From NCBI RefSeq assembly GCF_003971235.1, contig NZ_CP034661.1, forward strand, positions 4,960,001-5,024,000: 64,000 nt of DNA, read 5' to 3'. Under the pieces are notes generated by a model. That model saw only the letters and a list, made by a program, of their open reading frames with translations, did no database searches and was not told the origin of the DNA. The translations under genes and the position numbers were made by a program. The stretch is from Chryseobacterium aureum. Its GTDB lineage: Bacteria; Bacteroidota; Bacteroidia; Flavobacteriales; Weeksellaceae. Below, in pieces: positions 42,140-50,700 of this stretch (position 1 is the stretch's first letter; the number at the start of each line of letters is the position of its first letter).

Positions 42140-43318
42140 TTACAGGTTTTTCAAATACGTTTCCATATCCTTATCTCCGCGGCCACTCAGACAAATAACC
42201 ACAATATCATCTTCATTAAACTTTTTCTTGTCTAAAACTGCCAGCGCATGAGAGCTTTCTAAAGCCGGAATAATTCCCTCAAGCCTGGTAAGGTCAAAAG
42301 CACATTGTAAGGCTTCATCATCATTAATACTGAAAAATTCTGCTCTTTTTTCTTTAAATAAATGCGCATGGAAAGGCCCTATTCCAGGGTAATCTAATCC
42401 TGCGGAAATTGAGTGGGGCTCTATAACCTGTCCGTCTTCTGTCTGCATGACAAGGCTTTTGCTTCCGTGAAGCACTCCCAGCGTTCCTAAGAAAGTGGTT
42501 GCTGCAGATTTTCCTGAATCTATTCCCAGTCCTCCTGCTTCAGCAGCAATGATTTTCACTTCTTTTTCTTCTACAAAATGATAAAAAGTCCCGGCTGCAT
42601 TACTTCCTCCTCCTACGCAGGCAATCACATAATCCGGATTTTCTCTTCCGGTTTTCTCTTTGAGCTGTTCCTTGATTTCTTTTGAAATGACACTTTGAAA
42701 TCTTGCTACCAAATCAGGAAAAGGGTGTGGGCCTACCACACTTCCAATCACATAATGAGTGGTTACAGGATTGTTGATCCAATCTCTTAATGCTTCATTT
42801 ACGGCATCTTTAAGGGTTTTAGAACCTGAAGTTGCAGCTACTACTTCTGCTCCCAGCATTTTCATTCTTGCTACGTTAGGAGCCTGTCTCTGGATATCAA
42901 TTTCTCCCATATAAACGATGCATTCCAGGCCCAGCAAAGCACAGGCTGTAGCGGTAGCAACGCCATGCTGTCCTGCGCCCGTTTCAGCAATAATTCTGGT
43001 TTTTCCCAGCCGTTTTGCCAATAGAACCTGTCCCAGCGCATTATTGATTTTATGAGCTCCGGTATGGTTGAGATCTTCCCGTTTCAGATAGATCTGTGTA
43101 TGGTATTTCTGACTTAAATTTTTAGCAAAGTATAAAGGGGTAGCACGCCCCACGTAGTTTTTCAGCAAATCCTGATATTCGGTCTGAAAATCTTCAGATT
43201 CTATGATTTCCAGGTAACTTTTCTGCAGTTCTTTTACATTAGGATAGAGCATTTCAGGGATAAAAGCGCCTCCAAAATCTCCATAATATCCGTTTTCATC
43301 GGGGTTTTTATAATTCAT
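42140..43318 (-). CDS. trpB: Tryptophan synthase beta chain
   Basis: A 392-residue PLP enzyme that condenses indole with serine. The Schiff-base lysine is Lys90 in HTGAHKINN; the phosphate-binding glycine run is GGGSNAAG (~235), and the catalytic Glu lies in IIAETGAGQHG. It is full length and of the TrpB1 class, the partner of TrpA. It follows the acetyltransferase gene by 4 bases. Confidence 0.97.
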   Translation of the reverse strand: MNYKNPDENGYYGDFGGAFIPEMLYPNVKELQKSYLEIIESEDFQTEYQDLLKNYVGRATPLYFAKNLSQKYHTQIYLKREDLNHTGAHKINNALGQVLLAKRLGKTRIIAETGAGQHGVATATACALLGLECIVYMGEIDIQRQAPNVARMKMLGAEVVAATSGSKTLKDAVNEALRDWINNPVTTHYVIGSVVGPHPFPDLVARFQSVISKEIKEQLKEKTGRENPDYVIACVGGGSNAAGTFYHFVEEKEVKIIAAEAGGLGIDSGKSAATTFLGTLGVLHGSKSLVMQTEDGQVIEPHSISAGLDYPGIGPFHAHLFKEKRAEFFSINDDEALQCAFDLTRLEGIIPALESSHALAVLDKKKFNEDDIVVICLSGRGDKDMETYLKNL

Positions 43319-43322
43319 TTTT

Positions 43323-43868
43323 TTATTCTTTAGTCATTAAATAGGCATTGTTTTGTGGGCTTAGCCGGGTGAGCAATTCTTTTCTTTCCGGCAGGATATG
43401 GAAAATCAAAATATCATCATCTTCTGAATTTACCCACGCTGAACCGATGCTTTCTTTGATCATTTTGGCTTTGTCATGGAGGATTTCTACATCACATTTT
43501 TCATAAAAAGGGCGAAGATCCGAATGACAGAATCCTATCGTTTCTATATTTCTCTGAATGATATTTTCTTTGAAATGCTTAACCAAAGCAGCACCGTATC
43601 CTTTCTTTTTATGGGCTGCTACAAGCCCTACAGCTTCCGCAAAAGTATATTCCGAGTCTTTTATTTTTAAGGTAAAATCAAAATTCACCCTTATAATGGC
43701 CAGTAGGTTCTCATGGGTGTGCATCAGAAAATGAAATTCCGAATTTTTAAAAAAAGACCGGAAATAGGCTGACTTCATAGTGTTCCATGCAGAGATATCC
43801 CAAAGTTCAAGAATATGTTCTATCTCTTTTTCCGTTAAATCTTTTGTTTCTTTTACCTGATATTTCAT
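43323..43868 (-). CDS. GNAT-family N-acetyltransferase inserted in the trp operon
   Basis: A 181-residue acetyltransferase-like protein. The acetyl-CoA loop is recognisable in HKKKGYGAALVKHF (near 110-123, Q/RxxGxG/A-type), after a beta strand FAEAVGLVA. The substrate is unknown, and no tryptophan pathway step needs it. It overlaps the preceding gene by 4 bases and precedes trpB by 4, so it is translated as part of the operon. Confidence 0.75.
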   Translation of the reverse strand: MKYQVKETKDLTEKEIEHILELWDISAWNTMKSAYFRSFFKNSEFHFLMHTHENLLAIIRVNFDFTLKIKDSEYTFAEAVGLVAAHKKKGYGAALVKHFKENIIQRNIETIGFCHSDLRPFYEKCDVEILHDKAKMIKESIGSAWVNSEDDDILIFHILPERKELLTRLSPQNNAYLMTKE

Positions 43869-44377
43869 GGGTTTAAACTATTAATAAAGGTGATGTGATA
43901 ATCATACTGTTGCTTGGTAATCAGTTTTTTATAATACAGTAGTTCAATTTTGTGCATGACATCGATTAAAGTGGCTTTATCTATTTTTGACTGATACATG
44001 GTAATGGCGATTTCCAGGTTGTCAATCAGAAAATAAGGATCAGAATCTTCATACAGCAGAAATATTTTAGCATAAATCTTTCCCAAGTCATATTTTATCA
44101 CTGATTTTACGTGAGGTTCTAAAAATTTATCGGAAATAATCACCAGATAATAACTGTTCCACAAGGTGATTCTCTCAAAAAAATACTGGATATCACTTTC
44201 TTCAAAATCTTTAATGATACCAATGAATTCAGATAATAATCCCCCCACTTCCCAATGTTCTATATTGCTATCATTTTGAGAAACAAAATGATAGAGGTTC
44301 TGGATTTTTTCATTTCCAAATTTAGGCGGAAATAATGTTTTATAAAATGTCTTCTTTAGCAAATGTATATTCATCAT
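43865..44377 (-). CDS. Unknown helical protein inserted in the trp operon
   Basis: A 170-residue protein, not recognised. Mostly helical, rich in Ile, Leu, Tyr and Lys, with no signal peptide. Notable segments are NIEHWEVGGLLSEFIGIIKDFEES (broken here as EHWEVGGLLSEFIG and IIKDFEES) and YYLVIISDKFLEPHVKS. It starts 16 bases after trpF and overlaps the acetyltransferase gene by 4 bases, so the pair looks cotranslated. Confidence 0.6.
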   Translation of the reverse strand: MMNIHLLKKTFYKTLFPPKFGNEKIQNLYHFVSQNDSNIEHWEVGGLLSEFIGIIKDFEESDIQYFFERITLWNSYYLVIISDKFLEPHVKSVIKYDLGKIYAKIFLLYEDSDPYFLIDNLEIAITMYQSKIDKATLIDVMHKIELLYYKKLITKQQYDYHITFINSLNP

Positions 44378-44393
44378 TGTGTGTCTTTATCAG

Positions 44394-45092
44394 TTATCTG
44401 TTTTGCTGGTATAAGATTTTAAATTCTTTTATTCTGTCTGTATTTTTATTGCCGGGTTCTGTTTCAAACTTTGAGTTGATATCCAACGCAAAAGGCTGTC
44501 TTTTCAATGTGGTAATATTCCTTATATTTTCCTCAGATACGCCACCGCTTAAAAAGTAGGGCAGGGGAATTTCAAATTCATTCAGGATATTCCAGTCGAA
44601 TTGTCTGCCTGTTCCGCCAAAAGATTTGCTGTCCGTATCAAAAAGGTAGTAGGTGATAGGCAGCAGATCAGAGCCGGTCCGCAACAGGTTAAAAGCCTGT
44701 GTCATTTTATTTTTATTTTCTGATGCGTCACTTCCTATTCGTATTGCTTTAATAATCCCCACTTCAGGAATCAGTTTTTGTCTTAATTCAATCATGAAAT
44801 CATTACTTTCATCTCCATGAAGCTGTACGAAATTCAAACCTGCCTGCTGAACGGTTTCTACAATTTCATCTATTCCTTCATTCACAAAAACACCTACTTT
44901 TCCCTGATGATCAATAGCGGAGATTTCTTCCAGGCTCAGATGATTCAAAACATATCTTGGTGATTTTTCATAGAAGATAAAACCGAGAAAGTCTACCTTC
45001 ATAGAAATCAGCTCCTGAATCTGATCCGGTTTTGTAAGCCCGCAGACTTTGAGTTGAGGGGGCAGGTTTGAAGGTGTTGGTTGCAAGCTCAT
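44394..45092 (-). CDS. trpF: Phosphoribosylanthranilate isomerase
   Basis: A 232-residue TIM-barrel enzyme that performs the Amadori rearrangement. The N-terminal KVCGLTKPDQI carries catalytic Cys17 and FVQLHGDES (91-99) the barrel core. Catalytic Asp lies in YYLFDTDSKSFGGTGRQFDW (broken here as LFDTDSK and GGTGRQFDW). Starts on the last base of trpC (TAATG), giving translational coupling; in some bacteria the two are fused. Confidence 0.94.
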   Translation of the reverse strand: MSLQPTPSNLPPQLKVCGLTKPDQIQELISMKVDFLGFIFYEKSPRYVLNHLSLEEISAIDHQGKVGVFVNEGIDEIVETVQQAGLNFVQLHGDESNDFMIELRQKLIPEVGIIKAIRIGSDASENKNKMTQAFNLLRTGSDLLPITYYLFDTDSKSFGGTGRQFDWNILNEFEIPLPYFLSGGVSEENIRNITTLKRQPFALDINSKFETEPGNKNTDRIKEFKILYQQNR

Positions 45093-45877
45093 TATTGCTG
45101 ATTTAAAATTTGAGAAGAAAATTCTTCAAAAGCTTTGGCCGGATTGGTGTTTTTCATGAAATATTCTCCCATCAGGAAACCATCAAAGCCTTTTTCTCTT
45201 AAAAATGTAAAATCTTCAAGGCTGTAAATACCGCTTTCTGCAACGGACAAAACTTCTTTCGGAAGCTGGTTTTTCAGTTGTACGGAATGCTGCAGGTCTA
45301 CTTTAAAATCTTTAAGGTTTCTATTATTGATCCCTACCAAGTCAATTTTTGTATTGAAATGCTTCAGTTCGTCTTCGGTATGAATTTCCAGCAAAACTTC
45401 CATTTTCAGTTCGTGCGCAAGTGCCGTGAATTCCTGTACCTGAGCAGGTGAAAGACAGGAAGCGATCAGTAAAATAACATCCGCACCAATACTTTTGGCT
45501 TCGTAAAACTGATATTCATCAATCATGAAATCTTTTCTTAGAATCGGAATAGTAATATCATTTCTTACCCTTAACACATCATTTAGATTTCCTCCGAAAA
45601 AGTCATGATCAGTCAGGATAGAAATTCCGCTGGCTCCAAAATTTTCGTAAGCTGAAACAACATCTAAAGGCGCAACACTATTATTGATGATCCCTTTTGA
45701 AGGGGATTGTCTTTTAAATTCAGCGATAATCCCGCTTTTATTTTTGATGGATTCTTTCAATGAATAAGTTGGTCTTCCAAAAAAAGCAGTGTTTTTTAAC
45801 TGGCTGGAAGAAATGCGCGATTTTGCGGAAGCAACTTCTTCTTTTTTTCGTTCAATAATTTTATCGAGTATCGTCAT
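45092..45877 (-). CDS. trpC: Indole-3-glycerol-phosphate synthase
   Basis: A 261-residue TIM-barrel enzyme catalysing ring closure to indole-3-glycerol phosphate. Catalytic residues appear in IIAEFKRQSPSKG (Glu and two Lys, ~50-62) and PILRKDFMIDEYQ (~111-123); GINNRNLKDF and SVAESGIYS complete the family pattern. It lies 192 bases downstream of trpD, with a repeat-like gap. Confidence 0.96.
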   Translation of the reverse strand: MTILDKIIERKKEEVASAKSRISSSQLKNTAFFGRPTYSLKESIKNKSGIIAEFKRQSPSKGIINNSVAPLDVVSAYENFGASGISILTDHDFFGGNLNDVLRVRNDITIPILRKDFMIDEYQFYEAKSIGADVILLIASCLSPAQVQEFTALAHELKMEVLLEIHTEDELKHFNTKIDLVGINNRNLKDFKVDLQHSVQLKNQLPKEVLSVAESGIYSLEDFTFLREKGFDGFLMGEYFMKNTNPAKAFEEFSSQILNQQ

Positions 45878-45939
45878 TATTTTTGTGTTTGAATTTGGTC
45901 AATGGTGAATTTTATTTGAACCTGTTTAAACTTTTTTCT

Positions 45940-46060
45940 TTTGAAACATTAAGATTGTAGTAAGGTGTTAAGATGATTAAGCTGAGCTTCGCTCTAACCT
46001 AACATCAGAATGATTAATCTTAACTGTTCTTGATCCCTTAAAGCTCTTAATGGTTTAAAA
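45940..46060. repeat. Repeat-like sequence in the trpD-trpC gap
   Basis: The gap includes opposing arms CATTAAGAT and ATCTTAA and a small hairpin GAGCTTCGCTC, the sort of degenerate palindromic filler seen elsewhere in the window. No ORF is evident. Confidence 0.4.
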
Positions 46061-46069
46061 ATAATATTA

Positions 46070-47101
46070 CTAATTAATTAAAAGATTAAAGCTATTTAAT
46101 GCTTTTCCACTTTGCAGACTTTCTTTAGCCAATAGAAGACAGTCTTCATACGTCCCGAATTTCTGCGTGTTATAAAGCGCTACTGATGCATTGGCAAGAA
46201 TCACGGAATTCTGCTGTTCCGTACCTTTGCCCTCCAGAATATTCATGAAAATTTTTGCAGTTTCCTGGATAGAATTTCCTGCTTTAATATCCTCAAGCGT
46301 TACGGAACTGAAACCTAAATCTTCCGCAGAATAGATCTCTTCCCCTTTTTTTGTGATGATTTTGCTGTCGTCCGTAAGACTTATTTCATCATATCCGTCA
46401 AGGCCATGTACCAGCATAAACTCGCGGTCTTCTTTTTGGAGGAGATACTGATAAATTCTTGCAATTTCCAGATTATAAACCCCAATCATTGAGTATTTGG
46501 GTTTTGCCGGATTTACTAATGGTCCTAAAAGATTAAAGAATGTTCTTAAACCCAGGGATTTTCTCAATAATCCAACTGATTGCAGGGCAGGATGGAAATG
46601 AGGTGCGTGCAAAAAGCAGATATTGGCCCTTTCAAGATCTTCATTCAACTGTTCTGTTGTACTTTTAAACTGATATCCCAATTCTTCCAGCACATTGGAT
46701 GAGCCTGTAGTGGTAGAGGCTCCGTAGTTTCCATGTTTTGTAACCTTCTGCCCGGCTCCGGCCACTACAAAACTGGCCAGAGTTGAGATGTTGATGGTAT
46801 CTTTTCCGTCACCTCCGGTTCCCACAATGTCGATGGCATCACTGGCATCTATATTCACTGTAACGGCCATCTGTAACAATGCTTCTCTGAAGCCTTCCAG
46901 TTCTTTTAATGTAATATTCCGCATCAGGAAAACACTCATAAAAGCTGTAACTTCCGCAGCGTTGAATTTATTCTGTGCAATCTCAATCATCATGGCTTTA
47001 GCTTCTGATTTTGAAAGCGTATGATGATTGAAGAGGTATTGTAATATTTCTTTCATTTGGGGTGTTTTTATTTTTGTTGAAGGAATTTCTAAGGTTTTCA
47101 T
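46070..47101 (-). CDS. trpD: Anthranilate phosphoribosyltransferase
   Basis: A 343-residue enzyme joining anthranilate to PRPP. The diphosphate-binding motif GTGGDGKDTINIST (~94-107) and KHGNYGASTTTGSSNVLEELG are textbook. The start at 47101 overlaps trpG by 4 bases; a later Met (MKEILQYLFN, residue 16) is also possible and closer to the usual N-terminus. Confidence 0.95.
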   Translation of the reverse strand: MKTLEIPSTKIKTPQMKEILQYLFNHHTLSKSEAKAMMIEIAQNKFNAAEVTAFMSVFLMRNITLKELEGFREALLQMAVTVNIDASDAIDIVGTGGDGKDTINISTLASFVVAGAGQKVTKHGNYGASTTTGSSNVLEELGYQFKSTTEQLNEDLERANICFLHAPHFHPALQSVGLLRKSLGLRTFFNLLGPLVNPAKPKYSMIGVYNLEIARIYQYLLQKEDREFMLVHGLDGYDEISLTDDSKIITKKGEEIYSAEDLGFSSVTLEDIKAGNSIQETAKIFMNILEGKGTEQQNSVILANASVALYNTQKFGTYEDCLLLAKESLQSGKALNSFNLLIN

Positions 47102-47700
47102 GACAACAGAAAGTTTTTAATGATGACTTCTCCTTCCGGTGTTAAAATGCTTTCAGGGTGAAACTGTACTCCGTGTACATCATAGGTTTTGTGCTGCAAA
47201 GCCATGATCATGCCGTCTTTATCTACAGCCGTGATTTCCAGTTCTTCCGGGAATCCTTCCGGGTTGACTGCCCAGCTGTGATATCTCCCTACTTCCAGTC
47301 CTGAATGTAAATCTTTGAACAGTTTGGTGTTTTCTTTTACCAGTTCAGTAGTGGTTGCCACTCCGTGAAAAATTTCAGTCAGGTTAATCAGGCTTCCTCC
47401 GAAAGCTTCTGCGATGGCCTGCTGGCCAAGACATACACCAAGAATACTTTTTTTAGGAGCATATTCTTTAATAAGGTCTAATAAAATACCTGCTTCCTCA
47501 GGAATTCCGGGACCGGGAGAAAGAATGATTTTGTCATAGGTTCCAACCTCTTCAAGAGTTATCTGGTCATTTCTTACCACATCCACTTTCTGATTCAGAA
47601 TTCTTTCTATAATCTGGACAAGGTTATAGGTGAAGCTGTCATAGTTATCAAAAACGAGAACTTTAAGCGGTGTTGACTGAGTGTTTATATTGTTGTTCAT
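47098..47700 (-). CDS. trpG: Anthranilate synthase component II, glutamine amidotransferase
   Basis: A 200-residue class I amidotransferase that supplies ammonia to TrpE. The nucleophile is Cys90 in GVCLGQQ, and the His-Glu pair is in VQFHPES near the end; SPGPGIPEEAG is also conserved. Its first codons (ATGAACAACAATAT) are identical to those of the leader peptide trpL, which could reflect a past duplication or chance. It lies 112 bases downstream of trpE. Confidence 0.95.
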   Translation of the reverse strand: MNNNINTQSTPLKVLVFDNYDSFTYNLVQIIERILNQKVDVVRNDQITLEEVGTYDKIILSPGPGIPEEAGILLDLIKEYAPKKSILGVCLGQQAIAEAFGGSLINLTEIFHGVATTTELVKENTKLFKDLHSGLEVGRYHSWAVNPEGFPEELEITAVDKDGMIMALQHKTYDVHGVQFHPESILTPEGEVIIKNFLLS

Positions 47701-47730
47701 TGCTTTTTTTGTTAGGGAGTTGCTGTTTTT

Positions 47731-47793
47731 TGCTAGTTGCTAGTTGCTAGTTGCTAGTTGCTAGTTGCTAGTTGCTAGATGCTAGATGCTGGT
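47731..47793. repeat. Heptanucleotide tandem repeat (TGCTAGT)9 between trpE and trpG
   Basis: Nine consecutive 7-base units: six exact TGCTAGT, then TGCTAGA twice and TGCTGGT. It occupies much of the trpE-trpG gap and is a likely site of slipped-strand length change. Confidence 0.9.
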
Positions 47794-47812
47794 TGCTTTG
47801 TTGGTGGGTTAT

Positions 47813-49237
47813 TTATTTTTCAACTATTTTTTCAGCTTTTTCAACTGCTTTTTTCAGAGCGTTCAGTTTATTGTTGACTTCCTGTAGTTCGCTTTCAGGG
47901 ACAGATTTAGCCACAAGTCCGGCACCCGCCTGATAAAATAGGGTATTGTTTTTACTTAAAAAAGTTCTGATCATGATCGCCAGGTTGCAGGTTCCGTTCA
48001 GACCGATAATTCCGATACAGCCGCCATAATATCCCCGTGAATCTTTTTCGTATTGGTTGATCAGCTGAAGCGCTTTATGCTTAGGTGCACCGCTCAGTGT
48101 TCCCTGGGGGAAAGTGGCAGATACCATTTCCAGAGGATTGATATTATCTTCAACATCTGCTGTCACTTCACTTACCATATGGATAACGTGAGAAAACAGC
48201 TGGATTTCTTTGAGCTTGGTTACCGTTACATTTTTTCCCAGTTTTCCAAGGTCATTTCTTGCTAGGTCTACCAGCATGGTGTGTTCTGCATTTTCTTTAG
48301 GATCTGCTTTTAAAACTTCAATCGCTTCAAGATCAGCTTCCAAATTCCCTGTTCTTTTCGAAGTTCCGGCAATCGGGTGAATAATCGCTTTGTTATTTTT
48401 GATGATCAGCTGACTTTCAGGACTGGATCCGAATAATTTGTAATTTCCATAATCAAAATAGAAAAGATAAGGAGAAGGGTTGATGTTTCTCAGCGCACGG
48501 TATACATTGAATTCATCTCCTTTGAATTTCTGCTCAAATCTTCTGCTCAGAACCAGCTGGAAGACATCTCCTCGCATGCAGTGTTTCTGGGCTGTTTTTA
48601 CCAGTTCAAGATACTCTTCATCAGTAATATTAGAGGTTTCCTCGCTTGTTTTCTCGAAAGGATAAACCGGAGTATTCTGATTTTTAATAAGATTTTCTAA
48701 AAGATTAAGTTCAGATTTTACCCCATCAATGAAGTTTTCAATAATATGCATTTCATCATTGAAATGATTAATAGCAATTACATATTGATATAATCTGTAT
48801 CTCATCACAGGAATTTCAACTTCCTTGCTTTGTGCTTTAAGATTGATGTTTTCAAAAAACTGAACTGCTTCAAAGCTTGTATATCCAAAAAGACTTTGAG
48901 CCGTTTGTTCTATAGGATCATTGGTTTCTTCACATTTAAAAATATTTCGGAAATTCTCAAATATGTCTGTAATCTTCTGATCATTAATAGATTGTTTTAC
49001 AGGAGCGGAAGCTGGGAGTTTAATTTCAAATTCGTTGAGGTTTTTCACTTCAATTCCGGCAATGGCATTCACCGCAATAAAGGAGAAATTATTATCAATG
49101 CTTTTTGAATCCGAACTTTCCAGAAGAATGGTATCCCGGAATTTATCTCTGATCTTCAGGTAAATATTCATGGGAGTATGAAGGTCTCCCAGTGTTTTTT
49201 TCGAAACAGTTTTTATTGTAATTGTGTTTGTAAACAT
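47813..49237 (-). CDS. trpE: Anthranilate synthase component I
   Basis: A 474-residue chorismate-using enzyme. C-terminal catalytic blocks are visible: GDVFQLVLSRRF, HPIAGTSKRTGN, ENAEHTMLVDLARNDLG in shorter pieces and QAGAGLVAKSVPESE. The N-terminal segment LLESSDSKSIDNNFSF contains the LLES motif of the tryptophan feedback site, so allosteric inhibition is expected. The start ATG 49237 (MFTNTITIK) is preferred to one 57 bases upstream whose extra codons overlap the attenuator. First structural gene of the operon. Confidence 0.95.
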   Translation of the reverse strand: MFTNTITIKTVSKKTLGDLHTPMNIYLKIRDKFRDTILLESSDSKSIDNNFSFIAVNAIAGIEVKNLNEFEIKLPASAPVKQSINDQKITDIFENFRNIFKCEETNDPIEQTAQSLFGYTSFEAVQFFENINLKAQSKEVEIPVMRYRLYQYVIAINHFNDEMHIIENFIDGVKSELNLLENLIKNQNTPVYPFEKTSEETSNITDEEYLELVKTAQKHCMRGDVFQLVLSRRFEQKFKGDEFNVYRALRNINPSPYLFYFDYGNYKLFGSSPESQLIIKNNKAIIHPIAGTSKRTGNLEADLEAIEVLKADPKENAEHTMLVDLARNDLGKLGKNVTVTKLKEIQLFSHVIHMVSEVTADVEDNINPLEMVSATFPQGTLSGAPKHKALQLINQYEKDSRGYYGGCIGIIGLNGTCNLAIMIRTFLSKNNTLFYQAGAGLVAKSVPESELQEVNNKLNALKKAVEKAEKIVEK

Positions 49238-49265
49238 CTTGTTGTTTTTTGTAAGATTTAGGAAT

Positions 49266-49297
49266 AAAAAAAAAGCTTTAACGGTATCCGTCAAAGC
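49266..49297 (-). terminator. trp attenuator terminator
   Basis: GCTTTGACGG pairs with CCGTTAAAGC (one G-U) around a three-base loop; nine T residues follow on the minus strand. It lies between the leader peptide stop and the trpE start, 28 bases before the latter. Confidence 0.85.
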
Positions 49298-49330
49298 CTA
49301 TATATTGTTTTTTGATTACTTCTGCTGTGA

Positions 49331-49399
49331 TTAACAACATGACAATACCTTCAGACCCGACGAAGAGTTTGAAAGCCACCACCAAATATTGTTGTTCAT
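49331..49399 (-). CDS. trpL: trp operon leader peptide with three consecutive Trp codons
   Basis: A 22-residue ORF beginning MNNNIWWWLSNSSS and ending VLSCC, with three adjacent TGG codons at positions 6-8. Trp is rare, so three in a row just upstream of a terminator in front of trpE is a strong sign of transcription attenuation by ribosome stalling. The start region AACAACAATA can pair with TATTGT...GTTGTT at the end of the ORF; whether this forms the anti-antiterminator was not tested. It is too short for the usual gene tracks. Confidence 0.88.
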   Translation of the reverse strand: MNNNIWWWLSNSSSGLKVLSCC

Positions 49400-49412
49400 T
49401 TTTAACATGGGA

Positions 49413-49446
49413 CAAATGTAGAAATTTTTTTAATACCAAGACAAAA
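49413..49446 (-). promoter_or_regulatory. trp operon promoter
   Basis: On the minus strand TTTTG is followed 21 bases later by TACATTTG (49413-49420), matching the Bacteroidetes consensus. The predicted transcript starts a few bases before the leader ATG. Confidence 0.65.
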
Positions 49447-49484
49447 AAATATCAAAAAATAAAAAAACTTAACATAGAAATCCT

Positions 49485-50126
49485 CTATTTAAGCTGCTTG
49501 AGTTCTTGTTTTAATTCCTCTATTTTTTCTTTATAAGCTGCATCATCATTATATTTTACATAATTTTCCAGTGCATTAATATACTCTTCTATGAATTCTT
49601 TATTCGTTCTGTCTGCTTCATATTTGGTTTTTGCAGTGTTGACAGGAGCCAGTTTTTCATTTTGTAATAAAATTTTTCCTTCCCTGGATTCGTCATACAG
49701 GATGACCATGTTTTTTTCATATCCCGGAATGTATTTTACTGGAATATCCTTATCACCAGGTATTCTGATTGAATTTCTGATAGGATAAATGGCTGCAGTA
49801 GTAGTAGAGAAAAAAGTAGTGGTGTATTTTCCGTCCTGTTTCTTTACAATGGCTTCATAATCATGAATGTACATGTCATTCAGGGTAGAATTGGTTTCCA
49901 CATCAGAAGTAATGATAGCGGTACTTGTTACTCCGTATTTGTTTAAAAACCAGGCGTTTAAAAACTGTCCGCCAAATCCATTTAAGATAGCCAGTGGAAT
50001 AATCGGAATCAAAAACCACCCTTTTTTGGTCAGATAGGAGAGTCCGCCAAAAACCACCAACAGCAGGATCACGGTATAAAAGCCATGATGACTGATGAAA
50101 AACAGAATTTTCGAAATTAAAACCAT
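49485..50126 (-). CDS. Unknown membrane protein with C-terminal coiled coil
   Basis: A 213-residue protein, not recognised. Two hydrophobic segments (~3-33 and 36-55) are followed by a soluble domain (~60-150, beta-rich, including AIYPIRNSIRIPGDKDIPVKY in pieces) and a charged C-terminal helix (~165-213) predicted to be a coiled coil, ending EELKQELKQLK. The ATG at 50126 is chosen since the ORF upstream enters the 190-bp repeat. Confidence 0.6.
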   Translation of the reverse strand: MVLISKILFFISHHGFYTVILLLVVFGGLSYLTKKGWFLIPIIPLAILNGFGGQFLNAWFLNKYGVTSTAIITSDVETNSTLNDMYIHDYEAIVKKQDGKYTTTFFSTTTAAIYPIRNSIRIPGDKDIPVKYIPGYEKNMVILYDESREGKILLQNEKLAPVNTAKTKYEADRTNKEFIEEYINALENYVKYNDDAAYKEKIEELKQELKQLK

Positions 50127-50160
50127 GATATAAATATAAGTATAATAATCTTTTGTTAAA

Positions 50161-50700
50161 CCCTGAGGCCGCAAAGATGTTATTAAATTACCGTTAAAAC
50201 GGTCGCAATGGCGTTTAACTCAGCAAAATCCGCTGTCATTAGCTAAATGAAGTGGCTTTGCGAACAAAAAATAAGGTTTTATCCTAAATACTTTGCGTGC
50301 ATAGTGTTTAAACTATTTATTGTATTGGTTCTGTAGAAGAATAATCTAAACGCTGAGTTCGCAAAGATTTTATTAGATTATTATTAAAACGGTCGCAAAG
50401 GCATTTCATTCAGCAAAATCCGCTGTTATTAGCTAAATGAAGTGGCTTTGCGAACAAAAAATAAGGTTTTATCCTAAATACTTTGCGTGCATAGTGTTTA
50501 AACTATTTATTGTATTGGTTCTGTAGAAGAATAATCTAAACGCTGAGTTCGCAAAGATTTTATTAGATTATTATTAAAACGGTCGCAAAGGCATTTCATT
50601 CAGCAAAATCTGCTGTCATTAGCTAAACGAAGTGCCCTTGCGAACAAAAAATAAGGTTTTAACATAAATACTTTGCGTGCATAGCGTTTAGAACATTTAT
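50161..50700. repeat. Three tandem copies of a 190-bp repeat with GTTCGCAAAG motifs
   Basis: Copies start at 50161, 50351 and 50541, with a period of exactly 190 bases. Copies 2 and 3 are almost identical over the first 80 bases; copies 1 and 2 over the last 110. Each has GTTCGCAAAG near its start and CTTTGCGAAC in its middle, so the unit contains inverted arms. Copy 3 runs up to and slightly into the end of the cupin lipoprotein gene. Together with 50127-50160 this forms a 570-base stretch without genes. Confidence 0.93.

Noticed and set aside
50161..50700. The 190-bp tandem repeats as a CRISPR array
   Set aside because: Units are far too long, spacers are not unique, and no cas gene is near.
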